From Methanolobus sp. UBA474 (GTDB taxonomy: Archaea > Halobacteriota > Methanosarcinia > Methanosarcinales > Methanosarcinaceae), in assembly GCA_002501695.1 (NCBI GenBank), contig DANZ01000099.1:1-15485 (forward strand): a stretch of 15,485 nt of DNA, read 5' to 3'. Position numbers and translations under genes: made by a program. The notes below the pieces were generated by a model that searched no databases, was not told the origin of the DNA, and saw only the letters and a list, made by a program, of their open reading frames with translations. Positions 1 through 6,957 of this stretch are shown in pieces (positions within the stretch are counted from its first letter, which is position 1; every line of letters starts with the position of its first letter).

Positions 1-1151
1 AGCTCCACTCTGCCGATAAGCCTCTGGATAGCATCCACCGCGCGGTTTGCATGCACCACGCCGATCATGCCCACGCCTGCCAGCCTCATATCAGCAAAGA
101 TCACAAAATCCCTGGTCTTGCGCACCTCGTCGTAAATAGTATAGTCAGGGCGCACCAGCAGCAGCACATCGGCAGTGTTCTCCATATTGCCGTCAAGGGG
201 TGCGTACTGGGTTATTTCAGGCGGCACCTGCAGGTCGCGGGGAGACTCCATGGTCTTTACTACGAACCCCTTGTCATTCAGGAAAGTTGCGATACCTGCG
301 GCGAAGGTGGACTTTCCTGCTCCGGGAGGCCCGGCTATAAGTATGCCCCTCTGGGCGCGTATCCTTTCCTTGAGCATCTCGCTCATGCGGTACTGGTCAA
401 GAGATACAGACGCCACCGGGCGCACGATAGTGATCTCCATATCATCCGAGAAAGGCGGGTTGGCTATGGCGATCCTCATATTTCCTATCTGCAACACCGA
501 TGCCCCGGTAAAGGAGAGCTCAAAGAAAGAGTTCTGGTCGGAGCGCGCCCGGTCCATAAGTTCCCTGGAAATCTCTTTCAGTTCATAGAATGTGCAGGGC
601 TCATCCCTTATCTGCACATACCTGACCTCCCGGATGGAGCCTTTCTTAGCCATGGGAGATACTTTATTCTTCAGGTGCACCGACATGGTATCAGGTGTGA
701 AGAACTTATCTACTATAAGAGGCCCCCGTTCCCTGAACTCCGGCTTCACAAAATCGACATCGATCCCTTTTGCCCTTGCAACCATGGACTGGATGCGGTC
801 CCCGGTTATGAACTTTCCTCCCGCCTCTCTTGCAGTCTCACGTATAAGGGCATCGATCTCTCCCCCTCTTGCGAGTTTCACCTGATCGAGATTTGGTCTC
901 TTCCCACAAAAATGGATCTTGATGGCTCCTTCTATCGCCATCTCCTGCAGTCTCTGGAGCTCTTCAAGCCCTCTGAATCCGATCTCCAGTCCCCGGTTAG
1001 CCTGGGCTTCAAGTTCTGCAACTACTGCTTCAGGTATGCAGACCTCATGATCTTTATAATCTCCCCTTTCCACGCCCGCAGAAACAATGCCGTCAATGAC
1101 AGAACTTGTATCAGGTATTATCCTTTGTGCATTCTTTTTGCCTTCTTTCAT
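1..1151 (-). CDS. PIN-domain/P-loop ATPase (PilT-like ATPase family), 3' end beyond the window
   Basis: This is a conserved archaeal protein that joins an N-terminal PIN (nuclease-like) domain to a P-loop ATPase of the PilT/VirB11 type; a C-terminal KH domain is usual in the family but would lie outside the window. Its role is not established; RNA binding or processing is inferred from the domains. I read 383 codons from ATG at 1149-1151 with no stop before the left edge. The PIN part starts with PDTSSVIDGIV at residues 13-23, and a later GGEIDALI and FITGD supply further acidic residues. Walker A is GPPGAGKST at residues 274-282, followed by a DEVRKTRDF stretch and GVVHANRAVDA near the edge, typical of secretion-type ATPases. 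It lies 105 bp downstream of hisI on the same strand but has its own TATA box placed for a leaderless transcript. Family confidence is high; function is unknown. Confidence 0.9.
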   Translation of the reverse strand, partial: MKEGKKNAQRIIPDTSSVIDGIVSAGVERGDYKDHEVCIPEAVVAELEAQANRGLEIGFRGLEELQRLQEMAIEGAIKIHFCGKRPNLDQVKLARGGEIDALIRETAREAGGKFITGDRIQSMVARAKGIDVDFVKPEFRERGPLIVDKFFTPDTMSVHLKNKVSPMAKKGSIREVRYVQIRDEPCTFYELKEISRELMDRARSDQNSFFELSFTGASVLQIGNMRIAIANPPFSDDMEITIVRPVASVSLDQYRMSEMLKERIRAQRGILIAGPPGAGKSTFAAGIATFLNDKGFVVKTMESPRDLQVPPEITQYAPLDGNMENTADVLLLVRPDYTIYDEVRKTRDFVIFADMRLAGVGMIGVVHANRAVDAIQRLIGRVE

Positions 1152-1172
1152 AGTGAAGGTTTATGCATTGGA

Positions 1173-1180
1173 TTATATAA
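1173..1180 (-). promoter_or_regulatory. TATA box for a leaderless transcript of the PIN/P-loop ATPase gene
   Basis: TTATATAA is centred about 26 bp upstream of the ATG at 1151, which is the usual distance from an archaeal TATA box to the transcription start. No ribosome binding site precedes the ATG. Together these suggest that transcription starts at or next to the start codon. This is inferred from spacing only. Confidence 0.55.
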
Positions 1181-1256
1181 TTCAGTTGCGACCCGCAAAA
1201 TATCCGGGGAGTCTCCCACTACGGAAGGTTATCTCAAGCTTTCGTAAGATCAACCT

Positions 1257-1619
1257 TCAGTAAACGTCTTCCGGATCAAAGACCTTCTCGCCGGTGATCT
1301 TTCCTTCCATATTGCGATAGAAGCATGACCTGTATCCTGTATGGCATGCGCCGCCTTCCTGCTCTATCATGAGGAGCACTGCGTCCATATCACAGTCGAT
1401 GTACATTTCTTTAACTGTCTGCAGATGGCCCGAGCTCTCGCCTTTTTTCCAGAGTTTGCCCCGGCTTCGGCTCCAGTAATGCACAATGCCTGTTTCAATT
1501 GTCTTCCGGAGTGCTTCCTTATTCATGAAAGCGCACATGAGCACTTCCTTTGTGGTATTGTCCTGTGCAATGGCCTGAATGAGCCCGTTCTCGTATTTCA
1601 GATCGTCTATGTTGATCAT
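1257..1619 (-). CDS. hisI: phosphoribosyl-AMP cyclohydrolase
   Basis: HisI opens the adenine ring of phosphoribosyl-AMP in the third step of histidine synthesis, in the cytoplasm. The 120-residue product is normal for the stand-alone archaeal enzyme, without the HisE pyrophosphatase fusion seen in many bacteria. The metal sites are plain: DCDMDA at residues 75-80 gives the Mg-binding aspartates 75, 77 and 79, and Cys76, Cys92 (GGACHTGYRSCFYR) and Cys99 give the zinc site. HYWSRSRGKLWKKGE at 47-61 is the substrate-binding signature. A GTG at 1628 lies three codons upstream in frame. I prefer the ATG at 1619 because MINIDDLKYENGLI lines up with the start I recall for Methanosarcina HisI, and the GTGA around the GTG then acts as a weak ribosome site. 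No other his gene is visible, so it stands apart from any his operon. Confidence 0.95.
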   Translation of the reverse strand: MINIDDLKYENGLIQAIAQDNTTKEVLMCAFMNKEALRKTIETGIVHYWSRSRGKLWKKGESSGHLQTVKEMYIDCDMDAVLLMIEQEGGACHTGYRSCFYRNMEGKITGEKVFDPEDVY

Positions 1620-1659
1620 ATTGGTCACTTGATGTTATGGAATACTTTAATAGTAAGCA

Positions 1660-1720
1660 ACAATCACTAATTGATATATACTATAAAAGCCTATTATTGT
1701 ATTATCTAAATATAATTCAT
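1660..1720. promoter_or_regulatory. AT-rich divergent promoter region between hisI and the KaiC-like gene
   Basis: The gap between the divergently read hisI and the gene at 1762 is very A+T-rich. On the minus strand a TATA-like run (TATAGTATATA, about 1676-1686) faces hisI. On the plus strand TAAATATAATTC (about 1707-1718) faces the KaiC-like gene, whose start is preceded by a clear AAGGTGA ribosome site. The exact start sites are guesses. Confidence 0.4.
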
Positions 1721-1761
1721 ATCATATAGTAATCGGTTGCGCATTTGAGAAAGGTGAGAAA

Positions 1762-2526
1762 ATGGATTTCAGTTTTGAGGGTACCGGTGGCTATCGTGTC
1801 CCGACGGGTATAGGAGGGCTGGACATACAGCTTGGAGGAGGTGTGCCCACCGGGGCAACCATTCTTGTGCTTGCAGAGCCGGGAGCTAATGCCGACCTGT
1901 TTGCCAGGCAGTTCGTCCAGGGCGGCCTCCTGAACAATGAAGAGGTATATTATTTTTCTTCAGAGCATCCTGTGCAGGAGATAATTTCCGAGATGCGGGG
2001 CATGAAAATAGATGTCCTCAAACATATGGACAACAGCTCGCTTGAGTTCATTGATGCCTACAGCCCCAGGTTCTATAACGTGCTTCCCAAGGAGTTCACA
2101 AATACCATTTCTGCAAAGGATTTCCTTAAAAAGGGAACAGACTCCATGAACATGTTAAAGGGTACTGTGGTGCAGAAAAGGATGAACAAGTATCGCGGTG
2201 TGATCGATTCCATATCCTACTTCCTGCGATCATATCCCCTGCATAACGTAGTTGAAGCCATTGAGATAATGTCCTCTGTCGGAAAAGCCACGGGAGCGAT
2301 CCAGCTGATATTGATGACCAGCGGCATGCATGATCATATCACGGAGAACAACCTCAAACACATTTGTGACGGCGTCATCGAACTAAGGCTCAAGGAGCAT
2401 GGAAGCGAGATCGAGCGCACCATTCTGATAAGAAAGATGCGTGGCATGCTGGTCCCGAATAGGACCATTCCCTATGTGGTCACTGCCAAAGGTATCGAGC
2501 TTGAGACCACTACAAGAGTGCTCTGA
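1762..2526 (+). CDS. KaiC/RecA-superfamily protein with a degenerate Walker A motif
   Basis: The N-terminus (residues 13-31, VPTGIGGLDIQLGGGVPTG) is the classic opening of the KaiC/RadA group. The next segment, where GxPGxGKT binds the phosphates of ATP, reads AEPGANADL at residues 38-46, so the conserved lysine and threonine are gone. A Walker B-like strand ends at Asp149 (YRGVIDSIS), and the fold continues to the end (VTAKGIELE). At 254 residues it is one KaiC-like domain with no extra domain. I know such proteins from methanogens and haloarchaea as RecA-superfamily ATPases linked to signalling, but no specific role. Without the lysine, ordinary ATP hydrolysis is doubtful, so a binding or scaffold role is inferred. 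AAGGTGA sits just before the ATG. A hairpin and T-tract follow the stop, so it is probably transcribed alone. Confidence 0.8.
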   Translation: MDFSFEGTGGYRVPTGIGGLDIQLGGGVPTGATILVLAEPGANADLFARQFVQGGLLNNEEVYYFSSEHPVQEIISEMRGMKIDVLKHMDNSSLEFIDAYSPRFYNVLPKEFTNTISAKDFLKKGTDSMNMLKGTVVQKRMNKYRGVIDSISYFLRSYPLHNVVEAIEIMSSVGKATGAIQLILMTSGMHDHITENNLKHICDGVIELRLKEHGSEIERTILIRKMRGMLVPNRTIPYVVTAKGIELETTTRVL

Positions 2527-2558
2527 TAGCAGAAAGCTATGTGTTTTTCTGTTTTTCC
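2526..2558 (+). terminator. hairpin plus T-tract after the KaiC-like gene
   Basis: ATAGC-AGAAA-GCTAT (2526-2540) forms a 5-bp stem that begins on the last base of the stop codon. It is followed by two T runs up to 2556. Archaeal termination needs mainly the T-rich tract, which is present. Confidence 0.6.
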
Positions 2559-2620
2559 GTTAATACCCAATTGCTTATCTTTTTATTTGATGAGCCCTAT
2601 TTTAGTCTTTAAAACAACGG

Positions 2621-3832
2621 ATGCTGATTTTCATGAAACAGGACCTAGTGCGGATATTAAAGGATATATTCACCTCTGCTGGCTATGTTGTCGTTGATTC
2701 TTACCAACATGACCTGATCGCCGAGAAGAACGCGCAGAAGACATTCATCAAGCTTGCTGTGCATTCCGATCTTGCTGAAATGAACAGTTTCCTCAATATG
2801 ATAACCGGCGGCGATGGGTTGTATGTTGTGACAGGGAAAGCTGACAGGGAACTTCTACAGCATGCCCAGAATGCCGGTATCAGGGTATGGGACCGCGATG
2901 ATGTGGCACTGCAGATAGGCAGGGCTGTACTTGCTGATATTGATGGCAGTGCCGGTGAGCTTGACCTGCTGGGCGCTCCCGTGAAAAAGGTCGTATCCAG
3001 GGCGGACGAGGCTGCAAAAATGGCCATCGATGCGATATTCGGTGGCGGGGGTTCCCGAAGGGAGGAACCTGTTGCACAGGGAAGTCCTCTGCTCGCCCGC
3101 ATGTCACAGCGAGCCGAGAGAGTTCCTGAAAGGGCTTTTGAAAGATCTCCGGAAAGAATGCCGGAAAGATCCCCTGAGCAAACTTTTGAAAGAGAACCTG
3201 CAATAGCTCCGTCGGCACCCGTTCAGGCCGTAACGCAAAGGGAGGCTCCCCCTGCCCTGGACCCTGGCAGCATTATCCTCAATCTGCGTGCCGCACCCCT
3301 TAATGTGACAAAGGATCACGCCATATCCATAGCAAAGCCTCACATCTATACCTACCAGGATATCATTCTGAAACTCGTACCCTTCTGGCATTATGACTAT
3401 CACCTCAAAAGCGAACAGAGGTACCGGTTAAAGATCGTGGACATCACGGGGGAAGGCGCAGGATGCCTGAGTGCCCTTAACGGACAGAATGAGAATTTCG
3501 TGCTGCACGATGTGCGTGAAAGCATAGCTATCCCGGATATACCTTATGAGATAAGGCAGTTCGCCAGTACAAAGGATGATGCCAGGAAGAACATGCTTGC
3601 CAGGATAATCGAAGAGCATACAAAGGACCTGCGCTTTGACAACACCCAGGGGGATACTATCATTTCCGAGCATAAGCGCTTCAAGCCCTCACTCGCTGAC
3701 ATCCAGTTGAACCTCGATCTGGTCTATGTGCCCATCTGGGAGGTAAAGGGCCCGCGTAACTCTATCGAGATAAACGCTTACAGTGCAGAAATGCTGCATA
3801 ATCCCGTGGATGACGACGCTGAGTTTGTCTAA
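2621..3832 (+). CDS. unrecognised two-domain archaeal protein with a repetitive charged linker
   Basis: I do not recognise this 403-residue protein by name. It has three parts. Residues 6-105 form a compact α/β domain (GYVVVDSYQHDLIAEK, then TFIKLAVHSD and GLYVVTGKADRELL) that resembles a restriction-endonuclease-like or Mrr-like fold, but I cannot see a clean D-ExK catalytic set. Residues about 145-215 are a low-complexity linker; positions 166-193 are seven four-residue units of the type E-R-x-P. Residues 217-395 form a second, β-rich domain with LVPFWHYDY (252-260) and DLVYVPIWEVKGPR (366-379). There is no signal peptide or membrane segment, so it should be cytoplasmic. The start may be the ATG at 2621 or the one at 2633; neither has a good ribosome site. 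A DNA-binding or nuclease-related role is only a guess from the first domain. Confidence 0.75.
   Translation: MLIFMKQDLVRILKDIFTSAGYVVVDSYQHDLIAEKNAQKTFIKLAVHSDLAEMNSFLNMITGGDGLYVVTGKADRELLQHAQNAGIRVWDRDDVALQIGRAVLADIDGSAGELDLLGAPVKKVVSRADEAAKMAIDAIFGGGGSRREEPVAQGSPLLARMSQRAERVPERAFERSPERMPERSPEQTFEREPAIAPSAPVQAVTQREAPPALDPGSIILNLRAAPLNVTKDHAISIAKPHIYTYQDIILKLVPFWHYDYHLKSEQRYRLKIVDITGEGAGCLSALNGQNENFVLHDVRESIAIPDIPYEIRQFASTKDDARKNMLARIIEEHTKDLRFDNTQGDTIISEHKRFKPSLADIQLNLDLVYVPIWEVKGPRNSIEINAYSAEMLHNPVDDDAEFV
3116..3199 (+). repeat. 12-bp tandem repeat, seven units, coding the E-R-x-P linker
   Basis: Seven in-frame 12-bp units code ERVP, ERAF, ERSP, ERMP, ERSP, EQTF and EREP. GAAAGA or a close variant recurs every 12 bases. 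It is an imperfect coding minisatellite inside the gene at 2621-3832. Confidence 0.85.
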
Positions 3833-3860
3833 GGCCAGGGCCGGGGTGTCGTCTCAGCCG

Positions 3861-3876
3861 TTCGTACATGTACGAA
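3861..3876. promoter_or_regulatory. perfect 16-bp palindrome of MsvR-box form upstream of the HesB-like gene
   Basis: TTCGTACATGTACGAA equals its own reverse complement and fits TTCGTA-N4-TACGAA, which I recall as the binding motif of MsvR, a redox-sensing V4R-domain regulator of methanogens. It ends about five bases before a TATA box (3881-3888), so a bound protein would touch the site where TBP and TFB load. Confidence 0.7.
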
Positions 3877-3880
3877 TATT

Positions 3881-3888
3881 TTATATAA
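3881..3888 (+). promoter_or_regulatory. TATA box of the HesB-like gene
   Basis: TTATATAA lies next to the palindrome. Transcription would start near 3910, leaving a leader of about 44 bases with GAGGA (3942-3946) as ribosome site. Confidence 0.6.
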
Positions 3889-3953
3889 CAATAACTCATA
3901 TAAAGGATTACCCAGTAAATCACCTTGTAGTAAGTTAAATAAGAGGACTTAAT

Positions 3954-4283
3954 ATGGTAGAAGTAAGCGAGAAAGCAGCATCAGAATTGAAATCCCTTCT
4001 TCAGGAGCAGGATAAGCAGGATTACTCTTTGAGGATATTCATCGCAGGCACGAGCTGTTGTGGCGTACAATATGGAATGTCCCTGGATAATGACATCAGT
4101 GAGGATGAAGACATTGTGGAAGAGAAGAACGGATTGAAGATCGTCATGAACAAGAACGATATAGATGGCCTCTCCACAGCAACCATTGACTACATTGAAG
4201 GGCCGCAGGGCAATGGTTTTATCATTGACAATGCCTCTTCCGCAGGTTCATGCGGTACTTCTTGTGGTGGCGGCTGTCACTAA
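3954..4283 (+). CDS. HesB/IscA-like Fe-S protein
   Basis: The 109-residue protein resembles the A-type carriers (HesB/IscA) that hold or pass on iron-sulfur clusters, and more exactly the HesB-like subgroup with an adjacent cysteine pair. The N-terminal part is typical (VSEKAASELKSLL, then LRIFIAGTSCCGVQYGMSLD), with Cys35-Cys36 where other A-type proteins have their first conserved cysteine. The tail is SCGTSCGGGCH, giving Cys100, Cys104, Cys108 and a final histidine, so five cysteines in all. Some relatives carry selenocysteine at such sites; here every position is a normal cysteine codon. A cytoplasmic role in Fe-S assembly or repair is inferred from the family. The gene stands alone with its own promoter and MsvR-type box, which would link it to redox or oxygen stress. 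Confidence 0.82.
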   Translation: MVEVSEKAASELKSLLQEQDKQDYSLRIFIAGTSCCGVQYGMSLDNDISEDEDIVEEKNGLKIVMNKNDIDGLSTATIDYIEGPQGNGFIIDNASSAGSCGTSCGGGCH

Positions 4284-4289
4284 AAGTAG

Positions 4290-4305
4290 TGAATGCATGT
4301 ACGAA
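4290..4305. promoter_or_regulatory. partial second copy of the MsvR-type box upstream of NAC
   Basis: The right half CATGTACGAA and the following TATTT (15 bases, 4296-4310) are identical to the copy at 3867-3881, whereas the left half matches poorly; overall 12 of 16 palindrome positions agree. It lies 44 bases before the NAC start codon. It could be a weak or half operator, or chance. Confidence 0.4.
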
Positions 4306-4348
4306 TATTTGAATGAATAAGGATTGGGTATTTCTATAAGGTGATTGT

Positions 4349-4699
4349 ATGCTTCCGGGAATTGGCGGTAGGGGAATGAACCCCGCAAAAGTCAAGCAAA
4401 TGATGAAACAGATGGGTATAAACGTTAACGAGATCAACGATGTGCAGCAAGTGATAATCAGGACCCCTGATAAGGACATCGTGTTCAATGATGCTAGCGT
4501 TTCTGTGATGACCGCTCAGGGTGTCGATACTTACCAGATAGTAGGCACCCCGGAAGAGATCACCAGGGAAGTTGAGATCCCCGAAGATGATGTGAGACTG
4601 GTCGCAGAGCAGACCGGAGTCCCGGTAGAAAAGGCAAGGCAGGCATTGAAGGATGCCAGCGGCGACCTTGCAGAAGCTATCCTGGCTCTCTCATCTTAA
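4349..4699 (+). CDS. nac: archaeal nascent polypeptide-associated complex protein (NAC)
   Basis: Archaeal NAC is a homodimer that binds ribosomes near the exit tunnel and meets emerging chains. The 116-residue protein has the usual two parts: the NAC domain from about residue 15 to 68 (VKQMMKQMGINVNEI, then VQQVIIRTPDKDIVF) and a UBA domain at 79-114 (EDDVRLVAEQTGVPVEKARQAL then GDLAEAILAL). Length and order match the family exactly. The ATG follows AAGGTGATTGT, a good ribosome site. The gene is 65 bases downstream of the HesB-like gene, with a partial copy of that gene's upstream motif in between, so it may be read both from its own promoter and by read-through. A T-rich run after the stop (about 4701-4713) may end transcription. 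Confidence 0.96.
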   Translation: MLPGIGGRGMNPAKVKQMMKQMGINVNEINDVQQVIIRTPDKDIVFNDASVSVMTAQGVDTYQIVGTPEEITREVEIPEDDVRLVAEQTGVPVEKARQALKDASGDLAEAILALSS

Positions 4700-5002
4700 C
4701 TCTTTCCTTTTTTACAGATATCTTTGATCGTGTAACTTTGTTTTTACGATCGCCCAATTTTCTCAGACCACAATAGACTTATATTAATATAATGATTATA
4801 CGTGATATATCCGGTGAAAAGCTTCCTGTAGTCAGCGGTTGCAAGACAGGTCAGTCTGGCTTTCTCATCTTACCACTTTGGGTTTGCATCCGATTCCTGA
4901 TGCATGATGTACGCTTGCGGGCGTAAAGCTGCATACATTGGCCTGAAATCCCACCCCGGCCCCGGAATATACCATCATTGATAGTCTGCATTCGAGGTGA
5001 AC
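4700..5002 (+). promoter_or_regulatory. terminator of NAC and promoter plus long leader of acetyl-CoA synthetase
   Basis: About 300 bases lack a convincing gene. The first part has T runs suited to end NAC transcription (CTTTTTT near 4707 and GTTTTTAC near 4740). At 4779-4790 ATATTAATATAA is a likely TATA region; transcription would begin near 4812, leaving a leader of roughly 190 bases. Inside the leader TGCATC (4885-4890) can pair with GATGCA (4899-4904). A 44-codon open frame starts at 4792 and ends at 4926, but I recognise nothing in it. I see no riboswitch or tRNA that I could name. Confidence 0.4.
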
Positions 5003-6892
5003 ATGTCTGAGCATTTTGATGTGAAACTGAACGGCAGGAGTTACCTGCCAGCTCCTTCCATGAAAGAGAACTCATGGATACAGGATTATGAAACTGCCTA
5101 CAGTGAATTTCTCAAAGATCCTGAGAAACACTGGGAAAATATTGCTGAAGAACTTGATTGGTTCAGGAAATGGGACCATGTCAGGGAATGGGAGCACCCG
5201 CATGCAAAATGGTTCACCAATGCTAGGCTGAATATAACTTATAATTGCCTGGACCGCCATATATTCAATGGCAAAAGGAACAAGGTCGCAATAATATGGG
5301 TTGGTGATGATGGCAAAGAGCGTGTGATCACATATCGCCAGCTTTACCGTGAGGTCCTGAAATTTGCCAACGGCCTCAAGTCATTGGGTGTGGTCAAAGG
5401 AGACAGGGTGTGCATCTACATGCCGCTTGTGCCTGAACAGATAATCGCCATGCTGGCGTGTGCCCGTATAGGCGCTGTCCACAGCGTTGTCTTTGGCGGT
5501 TTCGGGTCCAATGCACTGCATTCAAGGATCAAGGATGCACAGGCAAAGATCGTCATCACCGCAGATGCCGCTATAAGGCGTGGCAAGCGTATTGACCTTA
5601 AATCCCTGGTTGACAAGGCAGTTGTAAATGCCTCATGCGTGGAAAAGATAATTGTGCTCAGGAGAATGTCTCCTCCGATGGAGCTCTTCTCGGAGATCGA
5701 GGTCGACTTTAATGATATCCTGGAAAAAGAGGACAGGGACTGCGAGCCTGTATCAATGGATTCCGAGGATCCCCTCTTCATCCTCTATACCAGCGGCACC
5801 ACAGGGCCTGCAAAAGGCATTGTCCACACCTGTGGCGGCTATATGGTGGGCACTTATTATACCACCAAATATGTGCTGGACCTCAAAGACAGCGATGTAA
5901 TGTGGTGTACAGCCGACCCGGGCTGGATAACAGGGCACAGCTACATAGTGTATGGTCCGCTCTCACTCGGTGCCACAATCCTGATCACCGAGGCGACCCC
6001 GGACTACCCTGACCCGGGCGTCTGGTGGAACATCATAGAAGAGTTCGACGTGACCGTATTCTACACAGCCCCTACAGCTATCCGTATGTTCATGAGGCAG
6101 GGTGAGCAGTGGCCGCAACAGTATAACCTTAATTCCCTCCGGATACTGGGTTCTGTAGGTGAGCCCCTTAACCCGGAGGCTTTTGAATGGTACTACAGTG
6201 TCATCGGCAAGAACAGATGCCCCGTCCTGGACACCTGGTGGCAGACGGAAACGGGCATGCACATGATCACGACGACCGTAGGCGAGCCCATGAAGCCTGG
6301 ATTTGCAGGCCGTGCCGTTCCGGGCATCGTTGCGGACGTTGTCGATAAGAACGGCCATCCCGTGCCTCCGGGTACCGGCGGTCTTCTTGTCATTAAGGAA
6401 CCATGGCCATCGATGATGAGGACAGTATACGGTAATGATGAAAGGTACAGGCAGTACTGGAGCACCATCGGCAATTATTACAGTGCAGGAGACCTTGCTG
6501 TGAAGGACGAGGACGGATATATCATGATACTTGGCCGTTCTGACGATGTTCTCATAGTCGCAGGCCATAATATCGGCAGTGCGGAAGTGGAAAGCGCACT
6601 TGTATCCCACGAGGCCGTTGCTGAGGCAGCGGTCATAGGCAAGCCCGACCCCCTCAAAGGGGATTCCATTAAAGCCTTCATCATACTGCGCGTAGGCTAC
6701 AAGCCCAGCGATAAGCTCAAGCTGGACCTTGTATATCATGTAAGGATGGATCTGGGCCCTATCGCCATACCATCGGAAATAGAGTTTGTGGAATCCCTGC
6801 CGAAGACCCGCAGCGGTAAGATCATGAGGCGGGTGCTCAAAGCAAGGGAGCTTGGCATGGATCCGGGAGACCTCTCCACCCTGGACGACTGA
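5003..6892 (+). CDS. acs: acetyl-CoA synthetase (AMP-forming)
   Basis: Acs joins acetate and coenzyme A through an acetyl-adenylate, giving AMP and pyrophosphate. In methanogens it serves acetate assimilation and, in Methanothrix, acetate-based methane formation. The 629 residues match full-length Acs. Motifs in order: YTSGTTGPAKG at 262-272 (phosphate binding), WWQTETG at 412-418 (adenylate motif, with the tryptophan that limits the acyl pocket to acetate), GRSDDV at 511-516 (hinge), and PKTRSGKIMRR at 600-610, in which Lys606 is the catalytic lysine open to control by acetylation. The longest frame starts with GTG at 4997, but that GTG is part of the ribosome site GAGGTGA, so the ATG at 5003 is the real start. 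No acetylase or deacetylase gene is near. A T-rich tract follows the stop. Confidence 0.96.
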   Translation: MSEHFDVKLNGRSYLPAPSMKENSWIQDYETAYSEFLKDPEKHWENIAEELDWFRKWDHVREWEHPHAKWFTNARLNITYNCLDRHIFNGKRNKVAIIWVGDDGKERVITYRQLYREVLKFANGLKSLGVVKGDRVCIYMPLVPEQIIAMLACARIGAVHSVVFGGFGSNALHSRIKDAQAKIVITADAAIRRGKRIDLKSLVDKAVVNASCVEKIIVLRRMSPPMELFSEIEVDFNDILEKEDRDCEPVSMDSEDPLFILYTSGTTGPAKGIVHTCGGYMVGTYYTTKYVLDLKDSDVMWCTADPGWITGHSYIVYGPLSLGATILITEATPDYPDPGVWWNIIEEFDVTVFYTAPTAIRMFMRQGEQWPQQYNLNSLRILGSVGEPLNPEAFEWYYSVIGKNRCPVLDTWWQTETGMHMITTTVGEPMKPGFAGRAVPGIVADVVDKNGHPVPPGTGGLLVIKEPWPSMMRTVYGNDERYRQYWSTIGNYYSAGDLAVKDEDGYIMILGRSDDVLIVAGHNIGSAEVESALVSHEAVAEAAVIGKPDPLKGDSIKAFIILRVGYKPSDKLKLDLVYHVRMDLGPIAIPSEIEFVESLPKTRSGKIMRRVLKARELGMDPGDLSTLDD

Positions 6893-6896
6893 GCTT

Positions 6897-6914
6897 CACC
6901 TTTTCCTTTTTTCC
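6897..6914 (+). terminator. T-rich tract after acs
   Basis: The run CACCTTTTCCTTTTTTCC follows the acs stop by only a few bases and lies in the 65-bp gap to the convergent RNase HI gene. There is no clear hairpin, which archaeal termination does not require. Confidence 0.5.
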
Positions 6915-6957
6915 GGTCCCCTCTGAAAGGTATCCATTCCCGGTTACCCTCACAGGT

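Noticed and set aside
1207..1217. GGGAG-T-CTCCC between hisI and the PIN/P-loop ATPase gene as a terminator hairpin
   Set aside because: A one-base loop cannot form a stable RNA hairpin and no T run follows.
51..1247. A 398-codon open frame on the plus strand, plus shorter ones at 175-588 and 592-885
   Set aside because: They lie opposite the PIN/P-loop ATPase gene, whose minus-strand reading gives a clear Walker A and PIN motifs; the plus-strand products are rich in His, Cys and Arg and match nothing.
4100..4283. Selenocysteine in the HesB-like protein, as in some relatives
   Set aside because: All the cysteine positions are normal Cys codons and no in-frame TGA occurs before the TAA stop.
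4997..5002. GTG at 4997 as the acs start
   Set aside because: It is part of the GAGGTGA ribosome site serving the ATG at 5003.
5963..6739. A 258-codon minus-strand frame inside acs
   Set aside because: It is antisense to conserved Acs motifs and its product has no recognisable domain.
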